Shown here piece after piece: positions 1-11,419 of a stretch of DNA of 64,000 nucleotides. A model generated the notes under the pieces. That model did not search any database and was not told where the DNA came from. It saw only the letters and a list, made by a program, of their open reading frames with translations. Made by a program: the position numbers and the translations under genes. Source of the stretch: Platanthera guangdongensis (taxonomy: Eukaryota > Streptophyta > Magnoliopsida > Asparagales > Orchidaceae); the NCBI GenBank assembly GCA_039583875.1, contig CM077149.1, positions 26,425,194 to 26,489,193 on the forward strand, written 5' to 3'. Position 1 is the first letter of the stretch. The number at the start of each line of letters is the position of its first letter.

Positions 1-1586
1 ACACTGCCTTCCCGAGCCCTTACCCGAGTTGCTTACTCGCACCACTCTGTCCCATTCTGCTCCCGCCGGGACTCATTAGTGTGTCTCCGTGGGGATTGGC
101 AAGTCTTGGTGTCCATTCGATGGAACTGCGGCGGAACCGTAGTAGAGCGATTCGCCTTGTGACAACCTCTCAAGTGTGGGTAATGCCTTTCCTTCCTCAT
201 CTCGTGTGTGATTCATCCCTTTTTTTTATTTTAATTAGTTCATTGCATTGCACACCACTGCACCCACATGAGCGCGTGCTCAGCTTTTTGCGTACTGCGA
301 GTTAAACTCGTTTCTTTGTTAGATTCGGGAAAATTATGGTGCTGGCTTAGGATTATTAGATGGAGTGAAATGTTGACCTTGCTGTGCTCCTAGAAAATTG
401 GCCTCATCTCGTGTTGAAATTTGAATAGAATTAATTTTTCTGTATGCTTATAGTTTTATATTTTTATATGTGCGTAAAATACTTTTTATTCTACTCAAAA
501 GTTGGTGAATCCAGTGTGTATCAAACGGTAGTGTAGGGATATATGTAGCCGTCACTAGGCTCGTTTTGCTCGAGTTGGGAGGAACGATTATCTTTCTTGG
601 TGGCTAAGAACTTGCCCCAAGCTACTCTCGAAGCACTTGTGCATGGTTAGTCTAGCTTGAGTGTGATGTAGGCCATCATTTTGGCCCGATTGAGCTTTGT
701 ACTGTTCCTAACGTCGTATCCTCGCTAAGCCCCATTGTGCATACCCATTCTTTTGATTCAGCTCCACCATTATTTTACGAAAGTCTCATAGCTGATCCTA
801 GTCGCACACCCAAGTCGAGCTTTAGTGTTTTATTTTATAATTTTGGGGTGTTGTTGTGGTGACATTACATGTGAATATGTGGATGTGCTCCAAGGTTTAT
901 ATTTGCTGAAATTGTAGAAATAAAAAGATAAAAAAAGATATATGTGAAAAAGAAAAGTGAAAAGAAAAAGTTTGATTGAAAATCCTTTTGGAGGTGTGAT
1001 TATATTTGGAGTAGGCGGTGCACATTCCTATATGTTAAAAGTTAAGTCTAGGGGTGTGGTGTACCCACATGTATTTTGGATTAGCGAATGGATACTCCTT
1101 TTATGATAACTCATTTGGGTTAGGTGCATAGCCTTCCTGTTTATCTTTGTTTACCTCACCGTAACCCAAGCCCCACGAATATCCTAAAGTACTACGGATT
1201 CACGCTTGGGTCGAACTAGTGCTGCGAAGAGAGTGTGAATGGGCACGCGTATGGTCCCTGATATTGGTGGATTCCTTTGGACGTGATCCTGAGCCCTGGT
1301 CTTTAGCAAAGCTCACCTTAGAGGCCTGCCTACTTTCTTCTTATGCGTGACCGGATGATTCATCGTGATTCCATTTTTGAGTAATAATAAAATTTTGATA
1401 CGCATTGTGAAAAGTATAAACTATTTTGTATCCTTAGAAATTTCTTCTATTATATTTGTACGCGTATGAGCATGCGACTTTTCATGTTACTCTGTATCGC
1501 AATTTCCTTGTTAGCTAAATCATTTTCCATATCTGCATAGATTTTGTTTGCTCGGGACGCGCAAACAGGTAAGCTTGGAGGTATGA
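1..1586 (+). mobile_element. Athila-type element, 3' non-coding spacer (partial)
   Basis: This is the non-coding stretch between the end of pol and the 3' LTR of a Gypsy/Athila-type element whose coding part lies left of the window. It is colinear with the reverse complement of about 26224-27700, the same spacer in the Athila element at 24620-34420. Shared blocks include the stretch around 245-420 (inverted at about 27430-27580) and the block around 600-760 (inverted at about 27070-27240). The last bases (1577-1586, GGAGGTATGA) sit where the polypurine tract should be and are only partly purine. Short open frames here (for example 81-305) have no recognisable motif and I treat them as chance. 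Confidence 0.75.
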
Positions 1587-2517
1587 TGAGTCTGATTTAT
1601 ATACGGTTTTTTGGACACATCTGGGTTAGTTTTCACGCACTTGCACTTCACTTTTAGTATGTTTTCGTTGATATTTCATTTATTCTGCTTTTCACACTAA
1701 GTGCACCATTTTTTCCCAAGGGTGTGCAATTGGGCATTCTATTGTTGGGGGTAAGCGCCTGGTGCACCCCGTTGCTCTTTCTGCTGTTGTTTGTATTTTG
1801 TTGTTGGGAGCTTGTGCTCCAGCCTGGTTGCATTGTTGTGCAGGTGGTAGGGATGTCTCAAATTCCATTTTCAATTTTGTGCAAAACGCATGGTCGTGCG
1901 CTTTTATCCGTGCACAGTTTCATTGCAATCGTGCATTTCACATAGCAATTCTGAAGATTTATGTTTCTACCCGTACATTTTGCTCCTGCATGGTTTCGAC
2001 CAAACCGTGTGAGAAGGAATCGCACGGCCTGCTCCTTTTGCCTAGCTTTCCAGTGCTCTGTGGTTAATCGTGTGTTTCCTTCACGCACGGGAAACAGCGC
2101 ACGTGCGCAAGTAAAACGCACGGTTCCACTGTTTTCTCCTGCATTCCTGCGCTCTGTCGTTACCCGTGCGAATTACTTCATGCACGGGCGGAATCGCCCA
2201 TGCGCAAGTAAAACGCACGGGTCAATGCTTCTTCTTTCTCAACATTATCTATGCGCGAATATCGCACGGGTCACGCACGGTCGTGCGCCAGACCGTGCGC
2301 GACCAATTTTCTGACTTTTTCTATTTAAGACGCAGATTCTCTTCCATTGAAAGGAGTTTTTCAGACAGACTTCTTCCAGCCGATTTCTCCGCCAATTTAG
2401 GGCAAAACTCAGTCGTTTCACCTCCGTCCTTCATCTTGCACCAAGGAGAGAAGCTTCGACCATGCTCATGAAGACTACATCTTGCCGGTGCTTGCTCTCA
2501 TCCTCCTCTTTCATCTA
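1587..2517 (+). repeat. Athila-type 3' LTR, truncated
   Basis: The LTR begins TGAGTCTGATTTATAT, matching the 5' ends of the LTRs at 24620-26223 and 32835-34420 (both inverted). Positions 1870-2310 hold many copies of CGCACGG/CCGTGCG words in both orientations. About 930 bases remain, against roughly 1600 in the complete LTRs. The right end is lost where Copia coding sequence begins at about 2518; the exact breakpoint is uncertain by some tens of bases. Overlapping short open frames at 1724-2471 come from this repeat-rich LTR and are not genes. Confidence 0.8.
2322..2328 (+). promoter_or_regulatory. TATA-like box of the Athila LTR
   Basis: TATTTAA lies directly downstream of the CGCACGG repeat cluster (1870-2310), the position expected for a core promoter at the U3/R border. 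No transcript evidence is available. The match to TATAAA is imperfect. Confidence 0.4.
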
Positions 2518-3576
2518 CTAGCTTCGTATCATGGGGGTAGCTTCCTTGATGGTCAGCATGTCCATCATCTGCTCTGTACCTGTAATACTATAAAAGGAGG
2601 AGCTTGGCAGCTCACAATTAACCATGTTGGACTCATCAAAAATAACATGCATTGACTCTTCTACAACTTGGCTAGTTAAGATGTAGATTCTAAATGTCTT
2701 ACTATGAGTGTTGTACCCAACAAAGATCCCTTCATGTGACTTGGCAACAAACATAGTTAAATGGACTTTTCCATTTTTGAGCACATAGCGCTTGCAACTA
2801 AAGATCCTAAAATAGCTCAGGTTTGTTTTGCTGCACTTCAAGATCTCATAGAGAGTATTCTTGTGGCTCTTGGTGATAGAAGCCCTATTAAGGAAATAGT
2901 ATGTAGTGTTAACTGCCTCAGCCCAGAAGTATTCTAGGAGGGATGAGTTACTTAATAATGTTCTACCAGCCTCTATGAGAGTCATATTTTTTCTCTCAAC
3001 AATTCCATTTTGCTGGGGTGTTCTAGGAGACAAAAAATCTTAATGAATCCCTTGCTCTTCACAGAACCTTGTCATGCACTCAGACTGAAACTCAGTCTCA
3101 TGGTCACTTCTAATTTTGACCACAGTGCTATTGAATTCATTCTGAATTTGCTTGACAAATGTCTAAAAGACATCCGAGGTTTCAGATTTCTTCCTTAGAA
3201 AGAACACCCAGGAAAATCTGGAAAAGTAATCAATAACCACAAGGGTGTAGACTTTCCTACCTAGACATTGAATTGGCATAGGACCAAACAGATCCATATG
3301 CAAGAGGTATAAGCATCTCACTGATTCTTTGGTGCTAATGCTCTTAAAGGAGGTCTTAGAATGTTTACCCTTTTGGCATGTAGAGCAGATACCCTCCTTA
3401 GTGCATATAGACTTAGGCCCATTCCTAACCAGCTCATTGCTGAATAACTTTCCTATGGTAATATAATTTAAATGGGCTAGCTTGTTGTTCCAATGGACAT
3501 AGGAAGAGGCTTTCTCATCTGCAACTAGGCATACAGTTGAGTCTTTGCTAGAGCATAGGAAATCTAAACAATACAC
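2518..3576 (-). pseudogene. Copia A GAG-pre-integrase and integrase core (broken)
   Basis: This part would carry out DNA insertion of the element. At the high end is the GAG-pre-integrase zinc-like region (HWNNKLAHLNY, then CSTCQKGKHSK). The integrase core follows with HMDLFGPM (first Asp), RSDHETEF (second Asp) and NGIVERKN (Glu), so all three catalytic acidic positions are visible. The frame is cut by stops at about 3160 and 3045. It ends in the linker before RT, where sequence identity to Copia stops at about 2518. It pairs with the protease piece upstream and was part of one polyprotein. Confidence 0.85.
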
Positions 3577-3633
3577 ATTTCTACTTTTGGTGTCTATTAA
3601 GATGACCTCTTAGTCACTTAACCTCCCAATTTG

Positions 3634-3924
3634 TCACTCATCCTTGTGGAATACTATGTCATGGCCAAGATCACAGAGTTGGCTAATGCTTATTAGGTTG
3701 TGTTGCAACCATTCCACATAGGTAACTCTAGTGATAGTGACTATGCCATTAGACATCTTACCATAACCTCTAGTCGCCCCTTTTTTAGACCCACTAAAGA
3801 TAACCTTTGGTCCATTATTTACAGGAGCATAATTCTTCAACATGCTCCTTGTTCCAATGATGTGCCTGTAACATACACTATCCAAGTACCATATAGAGGT
3901 ATGAGCATTTGGACCAACCTGCAA
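3634..3924 (-). pseudogene. Copia A aspartic protease (broken)
   Basis: The Copia polyprotein protease is recognised by WYLDSVCYRH followed by GTRSMLKNY and a G-rich strand region (GATRGYGKMSNG). It aligns by eye with WYLDSGCSRHMTG in Copia C (about 60640). The catalytic Asp is kept, but the following DSG glycine is Val here, which should disable it. The frame ends before the GAG-pre-integrase segment. The junction with gag upstream (about 3924-3975) is out of frame in the same direction as in Copia C. Confidence 0.8.
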
Positions 3925-3989
3925 AACACAAATCAGTTAACCTTAGGACTCTAATTTTATAGGGTCCTTTATGCATGTTAGGCTGAAAA

Positions 3990-6127
3990 TAACTCTGCCT
4001 GCCTGCAACTTTTCTGACAGGCAAGCTAACATTTACTCCTTGCACACTATGACTATGCCAGCAATCAACATCAAAGTGGCCTATCTTACCACAGTAGCAA
4101 CACTCATTGATGTTGTACCTTCTTTTTGGAGCAGGTCTAATGGCAGTGTTAACAGCAGCTCTTGGTCTAGAAGGAGTAGCAGCAGTCCTGTTCTTTGGTT
4201 TGCCCGCCTAGTTTGACAAATGGTGGGTCTGGCAGTAGAAGTTCTTGAGATATCTTGAGCCCTTCTAGCAACAACTTTCTTTTCAGAAAGCATACTCTTA
4301 ATTGCCTCAGAGATGCCGAGGTCTGGTCTACTGACAACCTTGCCCTTTGTCTTAGAGTGGGCTGGTGGAAATGGAGAAAAATCAGTAGCTTTACCCTTAA
4401 CTGAAGGGGCTATTGCACCAAACACAAATGGTCTAGGATGGGCCATTTGTATTTTCTCATAGACACTTGCACCTTTGTTGTAACTACCACCATATTGTGG
4501 AACATCTTTGTTCACACAAGATGGTCTAGCTTGATTCCAGTGACCACAAATACTCTCATGGTCATGGCTGCTAGAAGGAAATTGCACCCTATTAAATTTC
4601 AGAGGAGGCTTAGAGGCTAGTGGCTCAACTTGAGCTTTGCACTTTCCCTTTGGATTAGCAGCTCTTGTCCTTCACTTGAATCCCAACCCTTTCTTTCCCT
4701 TTTGGGATGAGAAAAAGTCTATCAAGGGAAACACTGTGCTAGGCTTGGAGTAGCTAGCCACTAGTTCCCTCTCCTTTTGGAGCTTTCCTTCAAGATTCCT
4801 GATATGGATTTTCTTAAAGGTTATGGTGCTCATATGAAGGATTGTTACATTCTCCAGTTTTCTAACTTCTTGAATCTTCAGATCCAGTAATTTTGCTGAT
4901 TCTGAAGTAGCAAGCTTTAAAGAGATAATTTTCTGAGCCTGCTGTTTGGCTAGGATCTTGCTTTTATTTAGAGCGTGCAGAAGTGCACCATAATTATAAA
5001 TCAATTGATGATGTCTCCCTCAGATTCTGAGCACTCATCATCACTTGATGCAGAGGCACAATAATCTGGAATAGATTAATAATCTGAACAAGAAGAGCTA
5101 GTAACAAAAATTAACTTGCTTGGACCAGGCTGATCCTGACTAATTTCTTCATCAGACCTTGCCATAAGCCCAAGACAACAGATGTCTTCTTCATAATTCA
5201 CCTCTGAATCACCATCAGACTGTGATAGAGGGGCCCTATCTTCAATCCTGGCAGCAGGATAAACCTTCTCACCTTCTTCTTCTAAAGATGCCAGCCTTTT
5301 GATGCAGTCTGCATCTACAGCACCTTCTTCAGTACAGTATAGCCCAATGTAGGCTTCTTCCTCTTCTTATTTTGACTTAGATGAGGAGTCAGTCCAGCTT
5401 CTTTGCTTCATAGCAATGAGGGGTTTCTCCTTCTTTCCTTTTTGCTGGTGATCTTTTTTCTCGCCACATTCTCTTCTTTTGACGGGGCAGTCGGCTATTA
5501 CATGCCCAGGTTTTCTGTAATGATAACAAGTCATGTTAGAGGAAACCTATTTACCAGTTTTGGAATCATACATGTCCTCCTTAGAGGATTTTCTCCTGCC
5601 CTTGTAGTAGTCATCATTGGGATGAGAGGAGGAGAAAGGTCTGCCTCTCTAGTGCTTCTTCTTCAAGAACTTCTGAAATTGCCTGGTGAAGGCAGCAATT
5701 TCTTCATCAGACCATCGGCAGTCTGATGTGTTTTTCTCTGATCTCCTAGAATCAGATTCAACATCTCTCCTTGGTGGAGAGGAAGAATTTCTTCTGCTTT
5801 TGCTAGAGCCTTCAGCTTTGAAAGCAACAGACTTCTCTCTTGCCTGAGACTTGTTCGGGTTCTCCTCCTCTTTCCTTGCAGCTAGCTGCATCTCATATGA
5901 CAACAGCTTCCCAAAGAGAGTGTGAGGAACTGTCTCACCTAGCTTTTCCACTTCTCTAATGACACAGATTTTTGTGTCACACTCTATAGAGAGAGATCTA
6001 AGAAACTTGTCATTCAGTTCATAGTGACTTAATACTCTTCCATAAGTCTTCAGCTCATTCACAATCCTAAAGAACTTTTCATAACAGATGGTTATGTTGT
6101 CCCCCTTGGATTGCCTGAAAGCCTCAT
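3990..6127 (-). pseudogene. Copia A gag (broken)
   Basis: Gag builds the particle and binds RNA. From 6062 down to 5649 is the UBN2-type gag core. A first zinc knuckle near 5490-5540 has a Tyr replacing the second Cys (CYHYRKPGH). An acidic linker and a predicted coiled-coil stretch (4672-5004) follow, then a basic region (4081-4587) and a second knuckle at about 4045-4100 (CYCGKIGHFDVDC). The order is the same as the intact gag of Copia C. Several stops and frameshifts interrupt it. The N-terminal part lies at 23297-24311, beyond the nested insertion, and about 607 bp of gag is present on both sides of that insertion. Confidence 0.8.
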
Positions 6128-7234
6128 TGATGCGCGCGAAGCCCGACTATAAATTATTTGGGGAGCGCAGCGGCTCCGGATTTCGCACGACAAATTATAG
6201 GCAAGTGCACCTATCACAAGTAATACATGATATTCGGGGGGAATATCGAGATCATAAATTTCCCGGGAACGGGTTGATTATCGCTACTGCTCCGAGAGAA
6301 CGATTATTTTATGAAAATATTTAAGTTGTCGATTTTAACTAATAAAAAACATGAAATAGATTAAGAACAAAGTCGATGAAGAAATTACAATCGATATCGA
6401 ATTACGTTAGGACTAAAATAGATTTGAATAATTAAAGATCCTAGGTTTCAATTCAATTAAAGCGGAAACTTGGTCGTGGAGGTTCCAAAAGAATGAGCTC
6501 ACCTATCTCTAGGAATATCGCTAACCTGAGCATTAAGGACATTTGACCGGGCTCTCGTCCGACAAAGTATTCCTATTAAAGTTGCACTATGCTAAGAACC
6601 ACACAATTAGGGGGAACCTAATCCTGTAGATTTACGCTCCTCCTCTCTCGAGTGTTAGTGTGAAACTCAATTTACCTGGGGGTGATCAATCCATACGCAC
6701 GGCCTCTCGGCTAGCTTGCATATTGATAACAAAAATAGAGCCCACACATCGATTTGTTTTTCTACCCGTCGTTAACCCGGGGTAAACCTTAAGTTTTTTA
6801 ATTAAGTAGAAAAACAAGACCTTTAGTTATTTAAAACATTTTATATCTCAATGCTCTTCGATACCGAGGGCTAAAAGCGATTAGCCACTCATCGGAATGG
6901 GGATGGCTTATGAGTTTGGTTAGGCGTAAGTTCTAAATTATCAACCGAAGGGTTATAAAAAAATAAGAAGAAAAATAAGATAACCTAATATTAGAAATAG
7001 AAAAGCTACTAAAAAAATTAAAAACACACACACTCAACCAAACGCATAATAAAGAAAAAGAAAAAAAACTAACTTACAAAAAAGGAAAATTGAATAATTG
7101 AAATGACAAGTCCAACTCAAATGAGTAGGCGGAAAATTAAAGCGGAAAATTGCAAGTCCTACTCAAACGAGTAGGCTGGAAATTAAAGCGAGTCCTACTC
7201 AAACAAGTAGGAGAAAATAGATGCACACACGCAC
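6128..7234 (-). repeat. TR-GAG 3' LTR, first segment
   Basis: This is colinear with 20270-21380 of the 5' LTR. It begins TGATGC, passes the TAGGCAAGTGCACCTATCAC block, the pyrimidine-rich AGGCGGGG/TCTCGAG block and three copies of the short word around CTACTCAAACGAGTAGG (7105-7212). The segment stops where the Tekay element begins. It is the R/U5-side part of the LTR in element orientation. Confidence 0.85.
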
Positions 7235-8038
7235 TGTAATGCCACGAAACTCAAAAGAGCGACGGGAGGCGTTTTGATCCATGTTTGGAACTTGGTAGGG
7301 GTCCCACGACCTGGGACACGAGCATGTCCCGGGGGCGTGTCGTGCTCGGGTCGACGATCTGGCCGAGTGGTCGAAGAATTTGGAGTCGACGATCGTCGAG
7401 CAGCGAACATGGCCGGAGACATGGGCATGTACAAGGTCGTGTCCTTCACGGGGTGAAGGCCAGGCTGTGTCATGGGTGACACACAGTATTAGCGCACGGG
7501 CATGTACGGGTAGACATGGGCGTGTCAAATGTGACACGGAGCCCGAGTTTGGGGGCGGGATTGTTACAATTTGGTCAGCATAGCTGGCCGTTGCTTTTCT
7601 TTGCCACCATGCGGTGGATTGTAGCTTGCAGGTGCTGCGGAGCCAAGTGTTAAATAGTGGGAAAAAAGCCCTTGTTGCTGAGCCAGCCCTCGATGGCCTA
7701 ATTTGAATGTTTACTTGTATTATTCATGTATGACTGGCCTGCATGACGAGTTTTGGAAAACACTGTAATTTGAGTAAACTATTGTAAGGCCTTAAGGCCA
7801 TATACTTATGTATTGTACATCATTCCTGTTGGGTTTTGTAGTAGACATTCATGTTGTTGGCTGGGTTCTAATTATCGCAACTATTAAATTGCTTCCGATA
7901 GAATGTACTCTGTGTAGGACGTTGATTCTTAGTTGGATGGTTTCCATTGAGTAACCTCCCGGTCTGTCTGTGTTATATGGAGTCGGGCCCCGGCTAGACT
8001 TACTGTTATATGCTATGTGACGGATAGGGGGTGTTATA
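7235..8038 (+). repeat. Tekay 5' LTR with large internal deletion
   Basis: Starts TGTAATGCCACGAAACTC and ends GGGTGTTATA. Both ends match the 3' LTR at 12954-15023, but this copy is only 804 bp against 2070 bp. The join lies near 7540, where GTCAAATGTGACACGG runs straight into CCCGAGTTTGGGGGCG. These two sequences are about 1.27 kb apart in the 3' LTR (13257 and 14534). The lost part contains the putative promoter region. Confidence 0.88.
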
Positions 8039-8041
8039 ATT

Positions 8042-8053
8042 TGGTATCAGACT
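8042..8053 (+). other. Primer-binding site, initiator tRNA-Met type
   Basis: TGGTATCAGACT lies three bases after the 5' LTR and matches the start of the usual plant PBS TGGTATCAGAGC, complementary to the 3' end of initiator tRNA-Met. The last bases deviate. Confidence 0.8.
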
Positions 8054-8261
8054 ACTAGTTTGGGTCAACTTAAATGAATTCGTTGATGAATACCTTTAAG
8101 GGGTGGTGAGCACATGTGTATGTGTCATCATTATAACATAAAAGAAACCATGAATGTCCACTTAAGAATGAAAATACACATGTTTAAGGAACCTGTGTGT
8201 TCCTATAATTGCTTTTTGCAATTTTGTTTCATAGATTAACGGTGTTTTGTATAACTATAGG

Positions 8262-9416
8262 TGACCAGAAGTGGTGCAGGGCCGTCAGAACGCCCGGTTT
8301 CTGAGGCTAGCAGCGCACCGAATGATGTGCCTGCAACACCTACCTCGGCTGAAACCATATGATTGGTGGCCGAAGCAGTGTTTTCCTTGATCAACGCGCA
8401 GCCTGCAAGGCAAATGCAGCAGCCCGCTCCTACGATAGAGCAGGTGCCGCTTCAAACGGATGAGCCAATAAGAGTGGATCAAGTAGTGGTGGAACCTTTG
8501 GTGCCTATGAGAGCAACTGAAAGGCAGCTCAAACATGTTATGAGCTTTAATCCTTCGTTGTTCCCGGGGTTGGGAACCCCATCCCAAGCTGAAGATTGGC
8601 TCTCCCGAGTGAAGAGAGTCTTGACAATAACGGAAACGGGGTAGTGGTAGACGACCACTATAGCTACATTCCTATTAGACGGGGATGCGAGACAGTGGTG
8701 GGAAGGTCTAGAGTTGCATCACTTGAGAGGAAGGCAACTCATGGACGTCTCGATGGAAGAGTTTTTGAGATTGTTCTTTTCTAGGTACCTCCCTTCGGCT
8801 CAGAAGATTGCGTTGGAGAATGAGTTCCTAAAATTGTCGCAAGGAGAGAGTAGCGTGGATGCGTATCTCCACGAGTTTACTCGGTTGGGTCGGTATGCTA
8901 GCTCTATGTTTGTGGATGAGGAGCGTAAGACAAGCCGTTTCTACGAAGGTGAGAGATGACTTAAGGCTACTGCTCTCAGGGCCTATGACGCAGGGCATCT
9001 TGACCCTGGTCAATACGGCCCGGTCTTTGGAGAAGGACTTGAAGAATGTGCAAGCAAAGAAGAGCTCTGGTGATAAGAAGACTGAGTTCAAGGTGTAGGC
9101 TAACTCAAAGACTGCGTACCGTAGATGGTCTAAGAAGGCTAGTACTTTGGGTCTAGCCCCTTCTTCGGGTGCTTCTGGGTCGACTGCGGGTCGGACCCCG
9201 GGAGCATGCTTTACTTGTGGGAAGCCGAGACACTTTGCCCCGGACTGCTGGAGCGGACATCCCAAGTCCGAGAGGAAGCCGGGAGCAACATATGAGGAAA
9301 AGGGCAAGGCGGTGGAGTCAACTGCATCCCATTATGCTCTGGCTCAACCTAGAGTTTATAATCTTGGCCAGCAGGAGGCCATTAAGCAAGCAGATGTGGT
9401 GACAGGTACGATTTAA
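8262..9416 (+). pseudogene. Tekay gag (broken)
   Basis: The retrotransposon gag core is seen around 8560-8950 (EDWLSRVKRVL, then GDARQWWEGLE, then SRYLPSAQKIALENEF and the LSQGESSVDAYLHEFTRL block). A zinc knuckle at about 9205-9250 reads CFTCGKPRHFAPDC, with Arg in place of the usual Gly before His. Stops occur at 8361, 8642 and 8648 and a frame change near 8960. No convincing ATG start remains, so the left limit is set by the first Tekay-like coding frame after the PBS. Confidence 0.8.
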
Positions 9417-9496
9417 ATTTATAGCAAGTTAATTTTTAAATACTTGTTATGTGTGTGTTACCTTACCACTGCTTGTATATGATTTGTTTTAATTTG

Positions 9497-10037
9497 TGAG
9501 AATCTGGCGAGAGCACTCTTTGATACGGGAGCTTCGCACTCCTTTTTGTCCGAAGGATTCATATCGCGCATCAAAGTACCTTCTTCGATGGCGAAGGACA
9601 AACTGGATGTGTTGTTGCTGAATGGGTGTTCGATGCGCGTGGATAGAATCTGTGGCGTAAAGATTTGTATTGAGAGTCAGGAGTTCCATTTGCAACAGTC
9701 GTTACTACCACTGGTGGAGTTCGACGTGATATTTGGCATGGACTGGCTCTTGGAGCAGCAAGCTTATATTGATTGTAGTCATAAGGAGGTCAAGTTGGGA
9801 ATAGGTCGTGAGACTACCTTTACAGGCTTGAAAGGGTCGAGCAAGACTTTGATGTCTGCTCTTCAGGTGGTGAAGGCAGTTCGTGCTGGAGCGGAGCTGT
9901 TCTTCACGCTAGTGGAGGTTGCAAAGCCTAAGCCTACGTTGGACAGTATTTCAGTGATATCCGAGTACCCTGATGTGTTCCCTGGCGATCTTCCTGGAGC
10001 CCACCTCAACGGCGGATTGATTTCACCATCGAGCTAG
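9497..10037 (+). pseudogene. Tekay aspartic protease (broken)
   Basis: ALFDTGASHSFLSEGF gives the catalytic DTG at about 9520. VEFDVIFGMDWL (about 9717-9752) is the conserved second half of Gypsy retropepsin. The downstream frame continues to ISEYPDVFPGDLPG, the usual link into RT. It is separated from gag by non-aligned sequence and a stop. Confidence 0.82.
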
Positions 10038-10065
10038 TGCCAAGTGCGAAACTTGTGTGACGCTC

Positions 10066-11330
10066 TCCGTATCGGCTAGCGCCTAAGGAAATGGCGGAGC
10101 TGAAGGTTCAACTTCAAGATTTGTTGGAGTAGGGGTATGTGCATCCATTTTTGTCGCCTTGGAGCACACCGGTCCTTTTTTTAAGAAAAAGGACGAAAGC
10201 TTGAGACTTTGTATCGATTATCGAGAGCTGAACAAGCTAACAGAGAAGAATAAGTACCTAACCCCGAGGATTGATGATTTGTTCGATCAGTTAGTCGGGT
10301 CGACGGTGTACTCAAAATTGGACCTTAGGTCCAGGTATTATCAGCTGAGGATTAGGGAGAGTGATATCCCCAAGACAGCTTTTAGTACGAGATACAGGTA
10401 TTACGAGTTTACGGTCATGCTGTTTGTGCTGACGAATGCGCCGTCAGTGTTCATGGATCCGATGAACAGGACTTTTAGGGAGTACCTAGACCACTTTGTG
10501 ATCATCTTCATTGATGACATATTAGTGTACTCGCAGACTGAGGAGGATCACTTTAAGCATCTGCATTTGGGGTTGGAGACGCTAAGGAGGAATCAATTGT
10601 ACGCCAAGTTCTCCAAATGCGAGTTTTGGTTGTCCTCAGTAGCGTTCCTTGGTCACATAGTCAGTGGAGAGGGAATTGTGTTGGATCTGGCAAAGATTGT
10701 TGTGATACGAGAGTGTCCTGTGCTGTCTATGGTAGCGGAAGTCCGGAGTTTTCTGGGGCATGCCGGCTATTACAGGCGCTTCGTGGAGAATATCTCATGG
10801 ATAGCGTTACCCCTCACGACTTTGAAGAGGAAGGAGCAGAAGTTTGTTTGGACGCCGGAGTGTGCACGAGCTTTCGAGGAGCTGAAGAGTCGGTTGATCA
10901 CGACGCCTGTGCTGAGTTGAAGAGTCGGTTGATCACGACGCCTGTGCTGAGTTTGCCAAGTGGGACCGAAGGTTTTGAGATCTACAACGATGCTTCAGGC
11001 AGTGGATTGGGTTTTGTCCTACTTCAGCATGGAAGTGTGATAGCGTATGGCTCGCGAAAGCTGAAAGTGCATGAGAGGAATTATCTGATCCATGATTTGG
11101 AGTTAGCGACAGTGATTTTTCCCTTGAAGCTGTGGAGGCACTACTTGTATAGGGTGAAGGTCGATATTTATACCGACCACTAGAGACTAAAATACTTGTT
11201 GGATTAGAAAGATCTGAACATGAGACAACGGAGGTGGATGGAGTTCCTGGGGGACTACGCATTCAAGATTCACTATGTGCCTGGGAAAGGAAATGAGGTT
11301 GTGGACGCGTTGAGCCGCAGGGCACCAGCT
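10066..11330 (+). pseudogene. Tekay reverse transcriptase and RNase H (broken)
   Basis: Copies RNA to DNA and removes the RNA strand. RT begins at [12 protein letters not shown]. It continues through [17 protein letters not shown] and [14 protein letters not shown], and the active site FIDDILVYS is at about 10507-10536. The thumb region [17 protein letters not shown] follows. RNase H follows (EIYNDASGSGLG, YGSRKLKVHERNY, then KIHYVPGKGNEVVDALSRR ending near 11320). A 35-bp tandem duplication at 10882-10951 breaks the frame between RT and RNase H. Further stops lie at 10128, 11182 and 11204. Confidence 0.88.
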
Positions 11331-11419
11331 CAAGCTAATTGGCTGTCGGTCCATGACGAGCGGTTGGTTCGGGAGTTGGAGGCGTTGGAGATCTCTTGCG
11401 TAGACAAGCAAACAAGTTC

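Larger units (their letters stand above)
2518..6127 (-). mobile_element. SIRE-type Copia A, gag-to-integrase part
   Basis: On the minus strand, from 6127 downwards, the order is gag, second zinc knuckle, protease, GAG-pre-integrase and integrase core, the Copia order. The motif content matches Copia C at 58300-62000: WYLDS protease, HMDLFGPM and NGIVERKN integrase, and two CCHC knuckles. RT, RNase H and the 3' LTR are missing at the low end, where an Athila LTR begins. At the high end the element is interrupted by an Athila-derived insertion (6128). Its gag start and 5' LTR resume at 23297-24619 and 34421-36348. All reading frames are broken. Confidence 0.8.

Noticed and set aside
1724..2471. 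Overlapping frames with Arg- and Ala-rich translation
   Set aside because: They are produced by the CGCACGG repeats of the Athila LTR, and the same region in the other LTR copies is not open.
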